64,000 bases of DNA from Perca fluviatilis (GCF_010015445.1 NC_053118.1:5039781-5103780); one strand, 5' to 3'. Positions 40,945 through 53,148 are shown, numbered from the stretch's first letter. Made by a program: numbers and translations. The notes: generated by a model from the letters alone, not told the origin.

Positions 40945-42625
40945 ATACCACACACACACTCGCTTCATGCAATGAAGAAATGCTTTGCACTGATACACTG
41001 TTTGCTTTTTTGCTATTAGGGACAATTGATATTGTGATATGTTTCCCATATAAGGTAACAAATTGGACAAATAGACGTCAAATTAGAAATACTTAGGTTT
41101 GCTCTATAGGCCTAAAAAACTTTTATTCATAATGATTTTTAGAACTACCAGACAGTGATTAGTATAGCTTTGGGTTACAAACTAGAGATAAAAAGAAAAT
41201 AAACAACATGTTTTTGTTTAATTCGTCTTAGGTTATTGGTTATATTGAAACCAATACAGGTTGATATGAGAATTCAGCCTGAAAGCAGTTTTAATCATAC
41301 TCTAGTGAGTTCTTGGGTTGCTATATCACAAATTCCTTAAATTAAATTATGAATTAAGTTGAGGTTGAAAACATTTTATGTTGGTAATTTCCTTTTCTTT
41401 TAAAGAAAATATTCATTGAACTTTTTGTTGCTTTTATACAAGTTACAACCACTAAACAGATTATTTATATGTGCCGCGTTTTTGAGTCATGAGCTTATCA
41501 TGCCTCAAATAGAAGGGATATAGTAGCAATAATAAATAAGGTGTTTAATAAATAAGGTGTTCACATCATTTTTTTATTAAAAAAAACTACTTTAAAGACA
41601 ATTTAGTTTTGTTTTGATTGACTTTCACTATTTGCAGAAACATAACCTTTAAAAGTAATCTAAAAGAGAACAGTTACAAACACCAATGTTTCCTTTTTAG
41701 CACAATTTATATGGATTTTATAGAGTTAAACCAGCATAAGGGAAAGAAATGCTGTTTTATAATATTTGATAGTCACTAAAATAAGTAGAACTTTTTTCAA
41801 GTGATAATATTGATAAAAGAACAAATAATGCCTTTTTGGGAGTTCTGTTTTGTGCCACACAGTGCCTCATGTGTGTCGATCGGGTCCATCTCACTCCCCC
41901 TCCAGCTGCAGGACTGGTGAAAAAACTGTACCAGAAGACTGACCACCACAGCACCTCAGACCACAGCACAGCTAGACACGATAAAGGTTTGTGGTCTGGC
42001 TGCAGTTCTCGCCCAGAGGGAAAGGGATGGGGGACCAGTGCTAGGCGTCTGGTTGTGACTGCAGCATCTGGAGATGCACTGTGTCAAAACAAAGAGCCAG
42101 CAGCAAACCACACGCCCTACCCAAAGCCTTGATGAGCATTGTGTGATGAACTGATGACGCTGAAATAAGAAGGCTTCGGAGGGGTCAATCATATGACCCC
42201 GAGGCCTGCTTCACCAAAGGAAAAGACGCTGATATCTGGAGGTACGGACCAGCAGACGGACGAAGAGAGAAGGAGGGGGGGAGCGAGAGACCGTTCTGCT
42301 CTGACACATCTGACGCACTGTGAAGTTAAGTAGCACACAGACTCACATTCTGAAAATACACACACTATTAGGAGAAGATAATTAGAAGTACTTATTTTTA
42401 CTTTTAAAATAAATGTTCAGTTGGTGTGTCAGTAAATGTTTAAAGTACATTTCACTGTTCAAATTGGATTGATGAAAAGTTGATAAAAAATTACTTAGAC
42501 AATGGTACACACCAATTAATTTAATATTCTCATATTTATATGTGTACACGAAAAAGTAAGATATAATATAAGTTAAAGATAAATCTTATAAACAGTAAAA
42601 GATAATGTCACTTGAATACACTAAA
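40945..42625 (+). repeat. ERV interior repeat, copy A
   Basis: From about 41038 it is collinear with 59785-61073 and 62815-63300 (copy B); 40940-41020 also matches 49030-49105 (CACTCGCTTCATGCAATGAA). It contains a block CTTCGGAGGGGTCAATCATA...GACCCCGAGGCCTGCTTCAC at about 42172-42215 with potential stem pairing (GGGTCA/TGACCC). No long ORF survives. Likely the 3' interior of an ERV family. Confidence 0.75.
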
Positions 42626-43523
42626 TGTACTTTGGAATTAGGATAATGGGTTTCCTATTGATAGATTTTATAGGAGTTAAATTTAACAGTTACTTTCAAT
42701 CAGAAGTCAATTATATTTGACCTACTGCTTGCCTTTATCTGAGGGATATTTAAATGATAGTTTTCCTATTAATTAAGAAAGATGTTTTTTTTCCAAATGC
42801 CAAAAGCTGATGAAAATTGTGAGAATACAAAGTAAAGTGCTAAAAATCAATCAAAAATACAGTTGAGTAGAAATTAAGCTAAAATAAAGCTGACAAAGAC
42901 TAAATATATTTTTTATATAATATATAATTTGTTTTCTGTCCCAGAACTCTAATCAATAGACAGATAATAACGGCTTTATCAAAAGAGTGTGCTCCCCCAG
43001 CTTATCAGATGTTAGCCACGACTGAATTTACTCACCCTGCCAACTATGGGGACCATTTTGATGAGGCTGGCACTTCCTCCGACGAGGAGGAGGAAGGAGT
43101 ATAGTCACGCTGGGTCTAAATTACTCACAATCACCACCCAGTGCCCCCCTCTCCCTGAGTCCCCGTTTCCTATCTCCAACTGTTTTTCTATCCTCTTATC
43201 TGCTGTCAGAGATTCCCTTCTTTGTTTCACAGATATTGCGCGGGGCTGAAAATCAGCCCATAGTCAATATAACCTATATAGCAAGACATAGGTTTGAAGT
43301 ATGATTTTACAATTTTTTATTAATTACAATAATTACAAAAGATGTTTGTTTGAAGTTTGCATGATACACAATGTTTAGGGATTTCCACAAAAATAATTGT
43401 AACCATTGGTATAGTCATAGAAAGAGCAATGGATTATGCAGCTTACATTAGGAGCTAAAGTCTACATATAAGACCCACGCACCACACCGCTCTGTCATGA
43501 TATCTAAATTTATTAATTTTATT
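42626..43523 (+). other. 3' interior of the ERV-like element, weak ORF end
   Basis: Mostly AT-rich. A short open frame ending TAG at 43102-43104 closes with an acidic tail (GTSSDEEEEGV), in the position where an env cytoplasmic tail would end, but identity is not supported. Nothing else recognised up to the palindrome at 43524. Confidence 0.3.
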
Positions 43524-43560
43524 AATCAAAAGTTAACTGTGATACAGTTAACTTTTGATT
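43524..43560. repeat. Perfect 17-bp palindrome
   Basis: AATCAAAAGTTAACTGT and its exact complement are separated by GAT. It lies about 120 bp before the 3' LTR polypurine tract. Confidence 0.95.
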
Positions 43561-43682
43561 GCTTATTATTGATTACTAAATTGCCAGTAAGTTGTATGTA
43601 GGTCTCAAAAGAGGGATCCCATTATTTTGTTTTACCAATATTAGGATTATGTTTCACAGCGTGTTGCTGTGGAAAAAGAGGG

Positions 43683-44267
43683 TGTAGAAATATATTGGGT
43701 TTAGAATAAGAATGTCCTGTAGCCTGGGATGGCCTCGCTGTCTCCTCCTGTCTGGCATGTGTAAGATAAGACGGGTTCAAATTTAGTGGAGAAAAAGTGC
43801 TCCTCAATTGTTTAATAAACAATTGGAACAGAATGCACCTAATAAAATCTCTTAAAGGAACAGACAATCTCTAGCGCGCAACTGCTCTATCTTCTCGGAG
43901 ACAGAAAGTCTGAGTGATATCCAACCAATTGGCAGCCCACACGCAATGGCGGAAGGAGGAACCTGAAGATGAATAAAAGAATAGGGAAAAGGAAGGCCCG
44001 GTGTCAGACCCGGAAAGACTTTGTTGGTGGTTAGGGAGAGAAAGTCTCGAAGGAGCGGCTGATCCATATGCATATGAAAGATCTGTTTGCAATATCATTT
44101 TACTAAAGATTGTTATAGTTTAACTGAACGAATCATGAGTATTCATTTCTTGGTCTGCCTTTCAACGAACACAATAAGTAAAGGGGAAACTTTGAGAAGT
44201 GACCGGTGGTTCTTAAAAGACTCTGGCTTTTTGAGTCAGAGTAGAATCGGTCGTTTTTTTTCCTACA
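43683..44267 (+). repeat. 3' LTR of the ERV-like element, 585 bp
   Basis: TGTAGAAATATATTGGG to TTTTTTCCTACA, preceded by the purine tract GGAAAAAGAGGG. Uninterrupted partner of the 5' LTR and the reference that shows the 37606-38346 insertion. Confidence 0.88.
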
Positions 44268-45876
44268 AATCGCTGCTAGTTTGCTGCACCAACCTTCTGT
44301 TGCTTTCCCTGAGGCATGTTGTTATTGACAAAACCATGTGATGCAGCCACTAGTCTATGTGAACACACTGTCAAAAACATATCATAAGTGCTCTAAACAA
44401 ACAAGTATTGTGTTAAATGAAAAAGATAGTCTGTCAGAGGTTTTAAAACCAATATTTACTTAAACTACATACATTTTTATTATTCACTCTTGAGCAGATC
44501 ATTTCCATAATTATGTGTTTTACACCTTTAACAACCCAAGAAACCACACATGACTGTCTATGGCCTCAGAGGGGTGTTACCTTGTTTGTCATCTGTAAGT
44601 TGGGAAAAGTAGCCTGCTGCTAAACTTTTGGACGGCATCATCTGTCAACAGCCAATTTTGGCCACTGGAGTATGCCCTGCCTCCCCCTGCTGCTGCAGTT
44701 GTGTGACAATTAATAAGCAGCTTCTTCAAATCTTCCAACACTCAGTAGCACAGCCGTTTCTGCTATGATTTGAATTCACTCTCCTGTCTGTGCCTTATAT
44801 CTACATAATACATATTTATTGCTGCTCTATTCTGTCAATGTCCTCCCTGATGATCCAGTCATACTGCATCCCTGCCTGTGGTCTGTATTAAACTAGGTAA
44901 AGATGTTCACACTTGAAATGTAAAACTTATGTACAAATAGCTTCACAGCACTCTCTGTAAGGGCGCTGACACACCAGGCCGATTATCGGCCGTGGGACAG
45001 TCTGGCGAGGTCAGTGACTCAAATCTGTTTGGTGTGTCCCGTGCAGTCGTCCGTCTGAGGGGCTGTCGGCGTTAATTTTGGCCGACCTGACATGTTCGGG
45101 CTGTCGGGACTCACCCGGAAATGGGAATTTGATGTGACACTGGACAGAGGTGAAGTGCTAATTGCACATGCTAATTGCATACTCAGTCCTACATTTATGT
45201 ACAGTGAGACCATATTAACAGCTATGAAAACATATTTCATTTTAATTAATAGAATGGCATGGCATGCAAAAATATTAATGTGAGTTTCAGTTGAAACGAC
45301 CAATGTCACTGCTGTTACTTAACATTGTTTATTTAATTTATGTATGTCTGAATAAAAGCAAAAGGTAAAATGATGAGCTGTTTTCATAATATTGTTTGCA
45401 TCAGTAGCTGTGGTACACTGTGGTCCTGTGAATGAAGGAAATCACAAGGTTATGATCAATGCAAAAAAAGTAGTCCTAAAATAGGTTCTGGGAAACATGC
45501 ATTCCATGTGAATGTGGTGCAGATCTGTCATTTTATACAAGATTTAAAAACCACATCCAAGTCCTGAGAGAAAAGCATGAGGGCATGTATCTAATGTAAA
45601 AGAAAACAAACAAAAACACATACAAAGAAACAATCATAGGTGCATGCGAACACACAGATGAAGAGTGTACTCATTTAATCAGAAAGAAAACTAAATGTAC
45701 AGGTGGCAGTAGCCTTGATTTAGCTGTCTTCTCATATACGGTTTGGGAAAATGGGACCTATTTTAAACTTTCTGCTACAGGATGTCCTTGACCAACCACA
45801 ACTGTTCATTGGCAGTACAGGTTTGTGTATAGTTGACTCACACTGTAAATGCCACCCAATGAATGTAAAGCAGTTG
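44268..45876. other. Flank with a possible MITE end, otherwise unassigned
   Basis: At 44958-45110, GGCGCTGACACACCAGGCC, GATTATCGGCCG and GTTTGGTGTGTCCCG form nested inverted phrases like a MITE end, but no second terminus was found. The remainder shows no exon or known repeat. Confidence 0.35.
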
Positions 45877-46330
45877 TTGGGACCAGTAGTTGTGTTAAAC
45901 CTGATTTTTAACCAAAAGAGCTCAGATTAAACTGACCACTGGAGACAAGACACACATGTGGCACATGTGGACACAGACAAAGAGATCTTGGCCTAGCTGG
46001 AAAACCCACAGCTCTTTTCACCAAAGCTAAGGTTCGCACCTTCCTGTAACTTTGATTCTTCCCATTGGTTCAGAGGTTCCTCAAACACAGCATGGGGCCT
46101 TAAACTATAAAACCCTCTGACACACAGAAACTAATGTCTTTCCCCGCAGCTGATGCTGTGAAAGGAGGCACGCAAGCACTTGTGCAAAATACTTCCACTT
46201 CTGGACAAAGTGGATTTATTTCGCGGTGTTCTTAAGAATCTGAAGAACTTGATCCTGTAAAAGACAAACCTCGTGTTTCCAAAACTGCAGAAGAGAAAAT
46301 GTTTCTCTACCAGAAAATCGGATAACAGTT
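45877..46330 (+). repeat. Diverged LTR fragment, same family as 61078-62810
   Basis: TGTTGGGACCAGTAG, AAACCTGATTTTTAACCAAA, CCCATTGGTTCAGAGG and ACTATAAAACCCTCTGAC (TATA box at about 46108) follow the order of the first 450 bp of the large solo LTR (TGTTGGGGACCAACAG, ATTGGTTCAGCGG, CCTATAAATAACC). Similarity ends near 46330. Confidence 0.7.
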
Positions 46331-47615
46331 GTAATGGCAGTTATTGAGGCTTCGTATCACTTTTTCATCAAAAGCCAACTCCCTTCATGCCTTCCCCTCA
46401 ATAACCCTCGCCCCTACTATGCCCTCTTCTGCCGTACAGCAACACCAGTTACTGTCAGTGGAGCGGATGTTTTGGTCTATATTAAAAGGAGTTATTTCAG
46501 ATACTTCCCTGCTTTTTGGTTTATTAGAGAGACACACGCCCGTAGTAAAGGGCCCTCGCCCGGGTCAGGGAACCCTAACTAACGGGCTCTTAACCCCCTG
46601 TGTATGAAAAGCACTCCCCGAGGGAATCTTTATAACCAAATTATTTTTCTTAAGTACTCACGGTTTTAAAGCCGCTCCTCTCAGGATCACCGAAGGTCCA
46701 TTCCTTCCAAAGGACGCCCGCTAGCCTTCCTGGTCGCCGTGTCGAGAGAGGCCAAGCGCTCGGGGCTCTGACCGGCCGAGCGGGTAGGGAAATGCACTCC
46801 GCTGAGAGATAAAAGGAGGTCTGGCTGTCAAGATCGGTCCCCGCCAGGCTGCAACTCGCCACAGGCGGTTAAAGAGGAGTCTGAGCTGTCCTCAAATAGG
46901 GTGTCCCCTGCCCGTATGGCAGGTGTGGAGGGAAAAAGAGAAAATCTTCCAAAAAAGGCACAAAAATTCATGGCACAAGCTCAGGTATTTTTATTTTATA
47001 TGAAGCAAGGAAAACAAAAACAAATAAGGTAAGTTGAACAAAAATGAAAAATGAACAGAGTCCCGAACCTAGTAGATTCAGTGAGTAACTTCTCTAAATG
47101 CTGAAGTACTGAAACCCTCGCGTCCGAAGAGCAAGGTGCCCTGACCACACAAGAGAATTTTGCTGGCAAAACCCGCTTATTTATGTACATCTTTCTGGTT
47201 CACTCCCCAAACGCAGCAAGGTTTGTTTCATCAATTTTTATGCCCATGTAGGGTAACATAAGCCAATACAAATACACAGGCCAAAAGGTCACATAGAAGA
47301 ATATGCTAATGCAGATAGGAGCCAAAAGTCACGTAGACAAGAGGCAGAAGGCACAAACAGGAAACTTCACCTTTGAGCATGTTCTATATGATACACAGGC
47401 TACATGATCAATGACCATCAAATGAACTTCCCCTTTTTCTACAGCAGTGTCCTACACTCTTTCATTTGAAAGCACACAGTCAAAAAACATGATCCATTTA
47501 TAGAACAATACATACCAATACTTTTATAGCAGTAATATAGGTTTTTAGCTGTTTTTGGGTTAATACATTTCTGAGCAGTAATATATATTCTTAGCTGTTT
47601 TGGGGTTTTCAAATG
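46331..47615. other. Unassigned, possibly remaining LTR or ERV leader
   Basis: Open frames of 82-87 codons at 46334-46607 have no recognisable domain. 46640-46930 is more GC-rich (CCGGCCGAGCGGG) than its surroundings. No termini found. Confidence 0.3.
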
Positions 47616-47619
47616 AAAC

Positions 47620-48230
47620 CTCGTTCAACAATGGCAAAATTACATTTAAGCATAATTCCTTATATTTTTATGTTTTATTTCTACTACTTCTAATTCACAA
47701 ATGCTGAAAGTGAGTTTATCTCATTTCCACATGTAGAAATCTGACTCACAAAATCTGGAACATAATGTGAGCACTGTTTGTCTGAAACAGATAAATGGGT
47801 ACAATGCCACAGTAAACTATCTTTCTCTGCCTATTCAGTTTTTCCCATACCAATTGAGATGTAACTGTGGGGGTAAAAGTCGTACAGGGAGGAGGAGGTG
47901 AAATGGCTCCAAGATGTCTCTTGTGTTTTTTGATTGTCTTTTATGTGTATCAAATTTGCCTGTAAGAATTGTAGCGTCATAATAAGCCTGTTGAAAATTC
48001 CAGAAACAAATACTGACATTGGCAACTGTAATAGATTAATAACCTTTTTTTTTTGTTATTGTATATAAATATAATTACGTTTGTGATCATTCTAGCAGTA
48101 TTTCTAGAACTAACATTCTAGCAGTAATTCTATACCAGAGATCTCTCCACACAGTATGATTTTAGATTTTGAAGTAAATCTAATAAACAGTTTTTGTGCG
48201 TGGGTTTCACCGAGATAAGATAGAACCTGG
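47620..48230 (+). repeat. LTR-related region upstream of ERV gag
   Basis: 47630-47990 (AAAATTACATTTAAGCATAA, TTCCTTATATTTTTATG, GTCGTACAGGGAGGAGGAGG) is the opposite-strand counterpart of the solo LTR at 16701-17301. It lies directly upstream of the gag start, as a 5' LTR would. Its 3' part diverges and no clean TG...CA boundary or primer-binding site was identified. Confidence 0.6.
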
Positions 48231-48282
48231 CCTTGTAGCGACGGCTACTCGTAAAAAGAAGTAGGCTACTTCTCCCAATAAA

Positions 48283-48459
48283 ATGGGTCATTCCCAATCA
48301 CACATTCCTACCGGAGCTGTGGTGGATGAGATGGTGAAGAAATATGGTTCAGAATGTCTAGTGTCTGCCGTATTGGTCGAAAAAAATTTGATTTCATTGA
48401 AAATGTTGAAACGGGACATAGAAGAACAAGAGGAAAAACTAATGAAAAAAAAAGTCTAA
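48283..48459 (+). pseudogene. ERV gag N-terminus
   Basis: ATG at 48283 opens a 58-codon frame: MGHSQSHIPTG, then a Lys/Glu-rich helix ending in TAA. Gly2 followed by Ser6 fits the N-myristoylation pattern of retroviral matrix domains. The stop lies in an A-run (GAAAAAAAAAG), probably a slippage frameshift, because gag-like sequence continues in another frame to 48960. Confidence 0.6.
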
Positions 48460-49015
48460 AAAAGAGATCGAAGATTTAAAACAACTGGGGAAAAACAAAA
48501 GAATGTTTTAACATATGGATAAAAGAGGTAGTGGTTCAGGGAAAGAATGCAAAAACACACATACACCAATAACCTCCTCATCAGTTCTACAACCTAACCA
48601 AAGCCCATGTTCTGAGCTTTCTCTAAAAACCAGGAAGACGAGCTGAAAAAACGGAGGGACAAAGAGGACACAGACTCAACTCTCGGACAGGACCGACAGC
48701 ATCCGTCACACCTGCATCGGGTGGAAAAACCAACGAGTATGTGAGAAAACCATGTTTGAAGCGTTTGTCTGCATGTTACAACAGGCTGGTGGGCAACATA
48801 TGGAGCGCACACCCAAAAAAGGCCGCTCCCACGAAGGACGTGGTCGAACCAGAGAGGCCGAGGCGGGTACCGTGGGCAAAATGATGAGCCCTACAACCCA
48901 GACCAGTGTTTGTGGCGCAAGGACTTTGGACATTGGGTACGTAACTGCCAGAAGAAAAAGCAAAAACCACCTCAGACAGAGAACAACACTCTGTTTGACT
49001 GAGTCCAAAAGCTGA
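48460..49015 (+). pseudogene. ERV gag, C-terminal and nucleocapsid part
   Basis: Collinear with the minus-strand relic at 4171-4560. Shows CRKTMFEAFVCMLQQAGG-like sequence, a GRGRTREAEAG basic segment, then DQCLWRKDFGHWVRNCQKK: a CCHC-type knuckle in which the second Cys has become Arg. Several frameshifts. The nucleocapsid would package viral RNA; this copy cannot encode an intact knuckle. Confidence 0.65.
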
Positions 49016-49217
49016 TGAGGAAGGTACAGCTACCACACACACACTCGCTTCATGCAATGAAGAAATGCTTTGCACTTATACACTGTTTTTGTTTTTGGTA
49101 TTAGGGATAATTGATAGGTTAGGAAGTTCTGAAAAAGAATCTAAAAAATTAAACCAACTTACAGTATGTTATCTTCTGAAACCTACAAGAAAATGCCTAT
49201 TGAGTGTAAAGTTAAAG

Positions 49218-49500
49218 AGGTTCCACTCACTTTTTTTTAGTTAACTCTGGTGCTACAAACTTGATTATTAGAGCTAAAGATTTGACACTGAAGCTCAGTG
49301 GTCATTCTATTTGCTCAATTGGGGCTACAGGTCAAACAGTAAAAGAACAATTTTCTGTTCCTTTCTCATGTACATGGGAAACTTTTTTTGGTGTCTGATT
49401 TATGTCCACTTATTTTGCTTGGTAGTGATTTAATGTGCACTTTTAACATTGGTTTAACCTGCTGGTTTGAGAATTTCTTGTAATGATGCATCTGACATAA
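49218..49500 (+). pseudogene. ERV protease relic
   Basis: LVNSGATNLIIRAKDLTLKL and VKEQFSVPFSCTWE match the flap and active-site layout of retroviral aspartic proteases, where the active site is D-T/S-G-A; here it is N-S-G-A, so the catalytic Asp is lost. A stop follows in FGV*F. Partner of minus-strand 1335-1700. Confidence 0.6.
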
Positions 49501-49950
49501 CCACATTTGTTAATTACAGTGTGGCTAAAATGACCTCACTAAGGCGACATCTGTAATCAGCCCTGTCTCTGACTGCATGAAAACTGACCACTTGCTTTAC
49601 ACAGCTCATGTTACTACAGGGCCTGATGAAGAATGCTCAAAACGGTTCATTAGAGACATAATGACAGTTTGACAACCTCACATCTGATTTGGACTGATAC
49701 TGACTGTGTTGTAGCTGCATGCATCACTGACACTGCATGAAAAGTGGGATTTCCGTCCCCGTAAACACCTGGAAACGCCCGGAAATCCCCGTAAGAGAAC
49801 ATCTGGCCTGGCTTGAATTTCCTCACTCACTATTGGATGAAACCACTACTTTTAAACTAGAAAAATCTCTCGTGATTTGTTGACAGGTCTGTCATGGGTT
49901 AGGGTGTTGGTCACCCTGGGCCATTATTATTATTATAATTATAATAATAA
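49500..49950 (+). other. ERV 3' break and dispersed repeat block
   Basis: ERV similarity continues to about 49600 and fades. At 49729-49795 the GCATGAAAAGTGGGATTTCC block shared with 5085, 8800 and 59520 appears. 49921-49960 is an ATT/AAT-rich tract. Confidence 0.5.
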
Positions 49951-50195
49951 AATTATATATATTTATTTGTGTATTATATATATATTTATTTCATATATGC
50001 TATGTTGTATATTCATGTCATTGTTATCCTAAGGAAAATGATTTGCCAGGAACGTGCTGTTTATTCAAAGATAGAGCTTTATTGACACAAAACACAAACG
50101 CAATCAGAAAAAAACTATTTACAAAGCATAGGAGAAACACAGCTCACACAACAAATATCCCACGCTCACGAGAAGCAACACCGTCAACCCCTAAA
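49951..50195 (-). repeat. Second copy of the 3' end of the 5.4-kb exon remnant
   Basis: TTCATATATGCTATGTTGTA through CAGGAACGTGCTGTTTATTC and CCCACGCTCACGAGAAGCAA is collinear with 5345-5565, including the minus-strand AATAAA signals. It stops at the MITE at 50196, before the coding part. Confidence 0.85.
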
Positions 50196-50673
50196 GCCCT
50201 TTTTATAGTTGTGCGTCGAATCGACGGTGCAGGGTCCGGCGTAGACGCAGACCCCTCTGCGTCTACGCCGGACCCTATGCCGTAGCCTGACGTGCACCTC
50301 TCGAAAAATGTAACTACACGTCGCTGTGACGCACGTAGCTCGGCCGTGGCTTGGTAGCGTTGCATTTCTCCCGACTCATTTCCTAGTTCTCCTTCTCCAT
50401 AAACAACATGAAATCAAGGAGAGGGTTAACTTTTCCTGCTACATATTTCCCACTGTGGTCAGAAAGCTCAGAGGAGACACTTTGTTTCTCTCACTATGAC
50501 TCCACGCTCCGAAGGTAATCGCCGGGACTCTCTCACTTCTCTCTACCACACACTCCCCACACACACACATGCGGCTCGACGCACACACCAGCGCACAAGT
50601 ATAAACATCAGGCCACTTACATAGGCTACGGTGAGAGCTCTGCGTGGAGCCGACGCACAACTGTAAAAAGGAC
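50196..50673. mobile_element. MITE with CCTTTTTATAGTTGTGCGTCG ends
   Basis: Left GCCCTTTTTATAGTTGTGCG and right CGCACAACTGTAAAAAGGAC are imperfect inverses. GACGC/GCGTC-rich interior with a large perfect palindrome at 50231-50276. No ORF. Class uncertain (Harbinger- or hAT-like). Confidence 0.6.
50231..50276. repeat. Perfect 21-bp GC-rich palindrome
   Basis: Arms at 50231-50251 and 50256-50276 are exact complements, separated by CCCC. The arm begins AGGGTCCGGCGTAGACGC. It sits 30 bp inside the MITE's left end. Confidence 0.95.
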
Positions 50674-52664
50674 GGGTCCTTGAGCGGCGCTTCAGAGCCT
50701 CTGGCCTCACTGTCCACAAACAAATTTACCGGGAGCAACAACAAAAATATGCACAGTCCCTCAAAGAGGCAAGGTCACAGTTTTACTCCGATGCAATCAG
50801 AAACAGCCCAGGAAATTCCAAGCGCTTTTCTCCACTATAAACCACCTTCTCAAACCACAATCCTCCTCACTTACTACCACTACAGAAGAGCAGTGCAATA
50901 CATTCTTGGATTTCTTCACATCAAAAATTGCACATATTCGCTCTGCCCTTTCTGGTCCTCCCACCTAAACTGTTCCCCCAACATATAACGTCTCCAAAAC
51001 CCTAAACTGCTTTCCTGAGGTTTCATCAAAAGAGGTGCAAAACATCATCAGGAAGATGAAATCCTCCACCTGTCCCCTGGACCCTCTCCCAACCTCCCTG
51101 GTAAAAACCCATATCACTGTCCTAAGTCCCCCACCGCTGCTATCAACCATTCCCTCCAAACTGGCCACGTTCATCCTGTCTTAAAAAAAGCCATTATCAG
51201 ACCACTGCTCAAAAAACCCACTCTTGATCCGGAAGTCCTATCCAACTATAGGCCCATCTCCAATCTCCCTTTCATATCAAAAGTACTTGAGAAAGCAGTT
51301 GCCACCCACCTTCAGGATCACCTCAAACATAATAACCTCTTTGAAAAATTCCAGTCAGGCTTCCGCACTGCCCACAGCACAGAGACTGCCCTCGTCAGAG
51401 TCACAAACGACCTCCTCATATCATCTGATGCTGGCGCTCCCTCTCTCCTCATACTCGGACCGTACGCTGTACTTGCGCATAACTGTTGACCATGGCATTC
51501 TTTTAAACCGGCTACACCTCACCACTGGACTAAATGACACTGCCCTCAGCTGGTTCAAATCATATCTCACAAACCGGACAGAATACATCTCCCTGGGCCA
51601 CTCCAAATCAAATCCACACACAGTTACTTGCGGTGTCCCCCAGGGGTCAGTCCCTGGCCCCATCCTCTTCATTCTCTACCTCACCCCCCTTGGCCGTCAC
51701 AAAATTTCATTCCACTGCTATGCCGATGACACACAGCTCGTGTGTCATCAAATGGCTCAAATGCCACAACTGAAACCCCACGGTCACAGTCATCCCCATC
51801 AAATCTCACCACCTGTCTGGAGGAGATAAAGGTATGGATGGAGCATAACTTCCTTTAACTCAACAGCTCCAAAACCGAAGCCATCACCTTTTCTGGCTCC
51901 AACATCCCCCTCTCATTAACAGTCACAAATCTTGGTGTAAAAATGGACTCCCAACTCACTTTTGAAGCCCATATAAATTACCTATGCAAGACCTCTTTCT
52001 ACCACCTCTGTAACATCTCCAAACTCCGCCCCATTCTCTCCCTCCCAGATACCGAAAAGCTGGTTCATGCCTTTGTCTCCTCCAGACTGGACTACTGTAA
52101 CGCACTGCTCATTGGGATTCCTGAAAGAGTCTGCAGAGGCTTCAGTACATACAAAACTCTGCAGCTAGGATCCTGATGAGAGTGCGGAAACATGAGCACA
52201 TTACCCCCATTCTCCACTCACTCCACTGGCTTCCCGTCTCCACCAGGATTGAATACAAGGTTTCCCTCCTCACACATCAATGCATCCATGGACATGCCCC
52301 TCCCTACCTCAAAGAACTTATCAACCCACAAAACACAACGCGCTCCCTCCGCTCCACTCACTCAAACCTCCTCCACATACCCAGAACCAGACTCAGGACA
52401 ATGGGAGATAGGGCCTTCTGTGCTGCTGCCCCACCATCTGTGGAATGCCCTCCCTGACACCTTGAGGGCACCTCAACCACTGACTGTTTTAAAAAAGGCC
52501 TTAAGACATTTCTCTTTTGCAAAGCTTTTGGTCCCTTTTAGATGTTTTATTTTTTTTTTTTATTCTTGTATTTTAAACTACTTATCTTTTTGGTTTTTTA
52601 TCTTTTTTATTTCTAACCTGTAGCACTTTGAGATCTCTGATGAAATGTGCATTATAAATTAAAT

Positions 52665-52696
<32 letters not shown>
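50674..52696 (+). mobile_element. L2 (Maui-like) LINE, second copy, 5'-truncated
   Basis: Starts in the endonuclease-RT linker (LERRFRASGLTVHKQIYREQ) and runs to the (ATT)n tail at 52669-52696, preceded by AAATGTGCATTATAAATTAA. Collinear with the minus-strand L2 at 34000-31765. Multiple frameshifts and stops; more decayed than the first copy. Confidence 0.8.
51224..52457 (+). pseudogene. L2 reverse transcriptase, decayed
   Basis: Pieces in three frames: NYRPISNLPF, EKFQSGFRTAHSTETALVRV, TCGVPQGSVPGPILFILYL, CYADDTQL (catalytic YADD), MDSQLTFEAHINYLCKTSFY, SRLDYCNALLIGIPER, then HITPILHSLHWLPVSTRIEY and THQCIHGHAPPYLKEL. A deletion after DAGAPSLLIL removes part of the first catalytic Asp region (AFDTVDH reduced to TVDH). 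Inactive. Confidence 0.8.
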
Positions 52697-52699
<3 letters not shown>

Positions 52700-53148
52700 C
52701 GCTTAGCTCTGCTAATGAATGGTGCTGAAAGCAGCCAGGCACACAGCTGAGCTGCTCGCGTTTAAAAACTTTACTGCCAAGTCTAATGCCTGGCTCACAT
52801 TACAGGAGTTTTAGGCCGATTTATGCCCGATTTACCCCTCCCGAGAATCTGAGAGAAAATCTTGTCGAGGACCTCGATCGGTTCCGATGTTCGGCGCAGA
52901 TTATCTGATAATGTGAGGCGTTCACGGATCGAATCTTGCAACTCCCGATCTGCTCGCAGACACATCGGGGCCGCCCCGATAATATCAAACATGTTTGATA
53001 TCTAGGATTATAATCGGGCGTGAAACGACTATGATTACGTCAGTACTTCCACAATAGCCAATGACAGACAGGTCTGCAAGGAGAAAGAAGTGACGGAAAC
53101 TTTTTAAAATGTCCGCGAAAGCAGCTGTAGTATGGGGTCCGGTGGACA
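52697..53148. repeat. Repeat block with 6.9-kb homology and a MITE-like end
   Basis: 52697-52790 copies 6864-6965. At 52790, GCCTGGCTCACATTACAGGA begins another repeat rich in CGATC/GATCGG phrases. No complete element could be delimited. Confidence 0.5.

Larger units (their letters stand above)
37518..44267 (+). mobile_element. LTR retroelement (ERV-like), two LTRs, non-coding interior
   Basis: 5' LTR 37518-38843 (578 bp without a nested insertion), tRNA-Trp-type primer-binding site at 38844, interior of about 4.8 kb, polypurine tract GGAAAAAGAGGG just before 43683, 3' LTR 43683-44267. Flanks AATG and AATC may be a decayed 4-bp duplication. No gag, pol or complete env frame survives, so it would depend on a helper. 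The interior took a hAT element (40174-40801) and contains a region shared with 59.8-63.3 kb. Confidence 0.8.

Noticed and set aside
46334..46607. Overlapping 82- and 87-codon frames as an ERV protein
   Set aside because: No retroviral motif seen in either frame; left unassigned.
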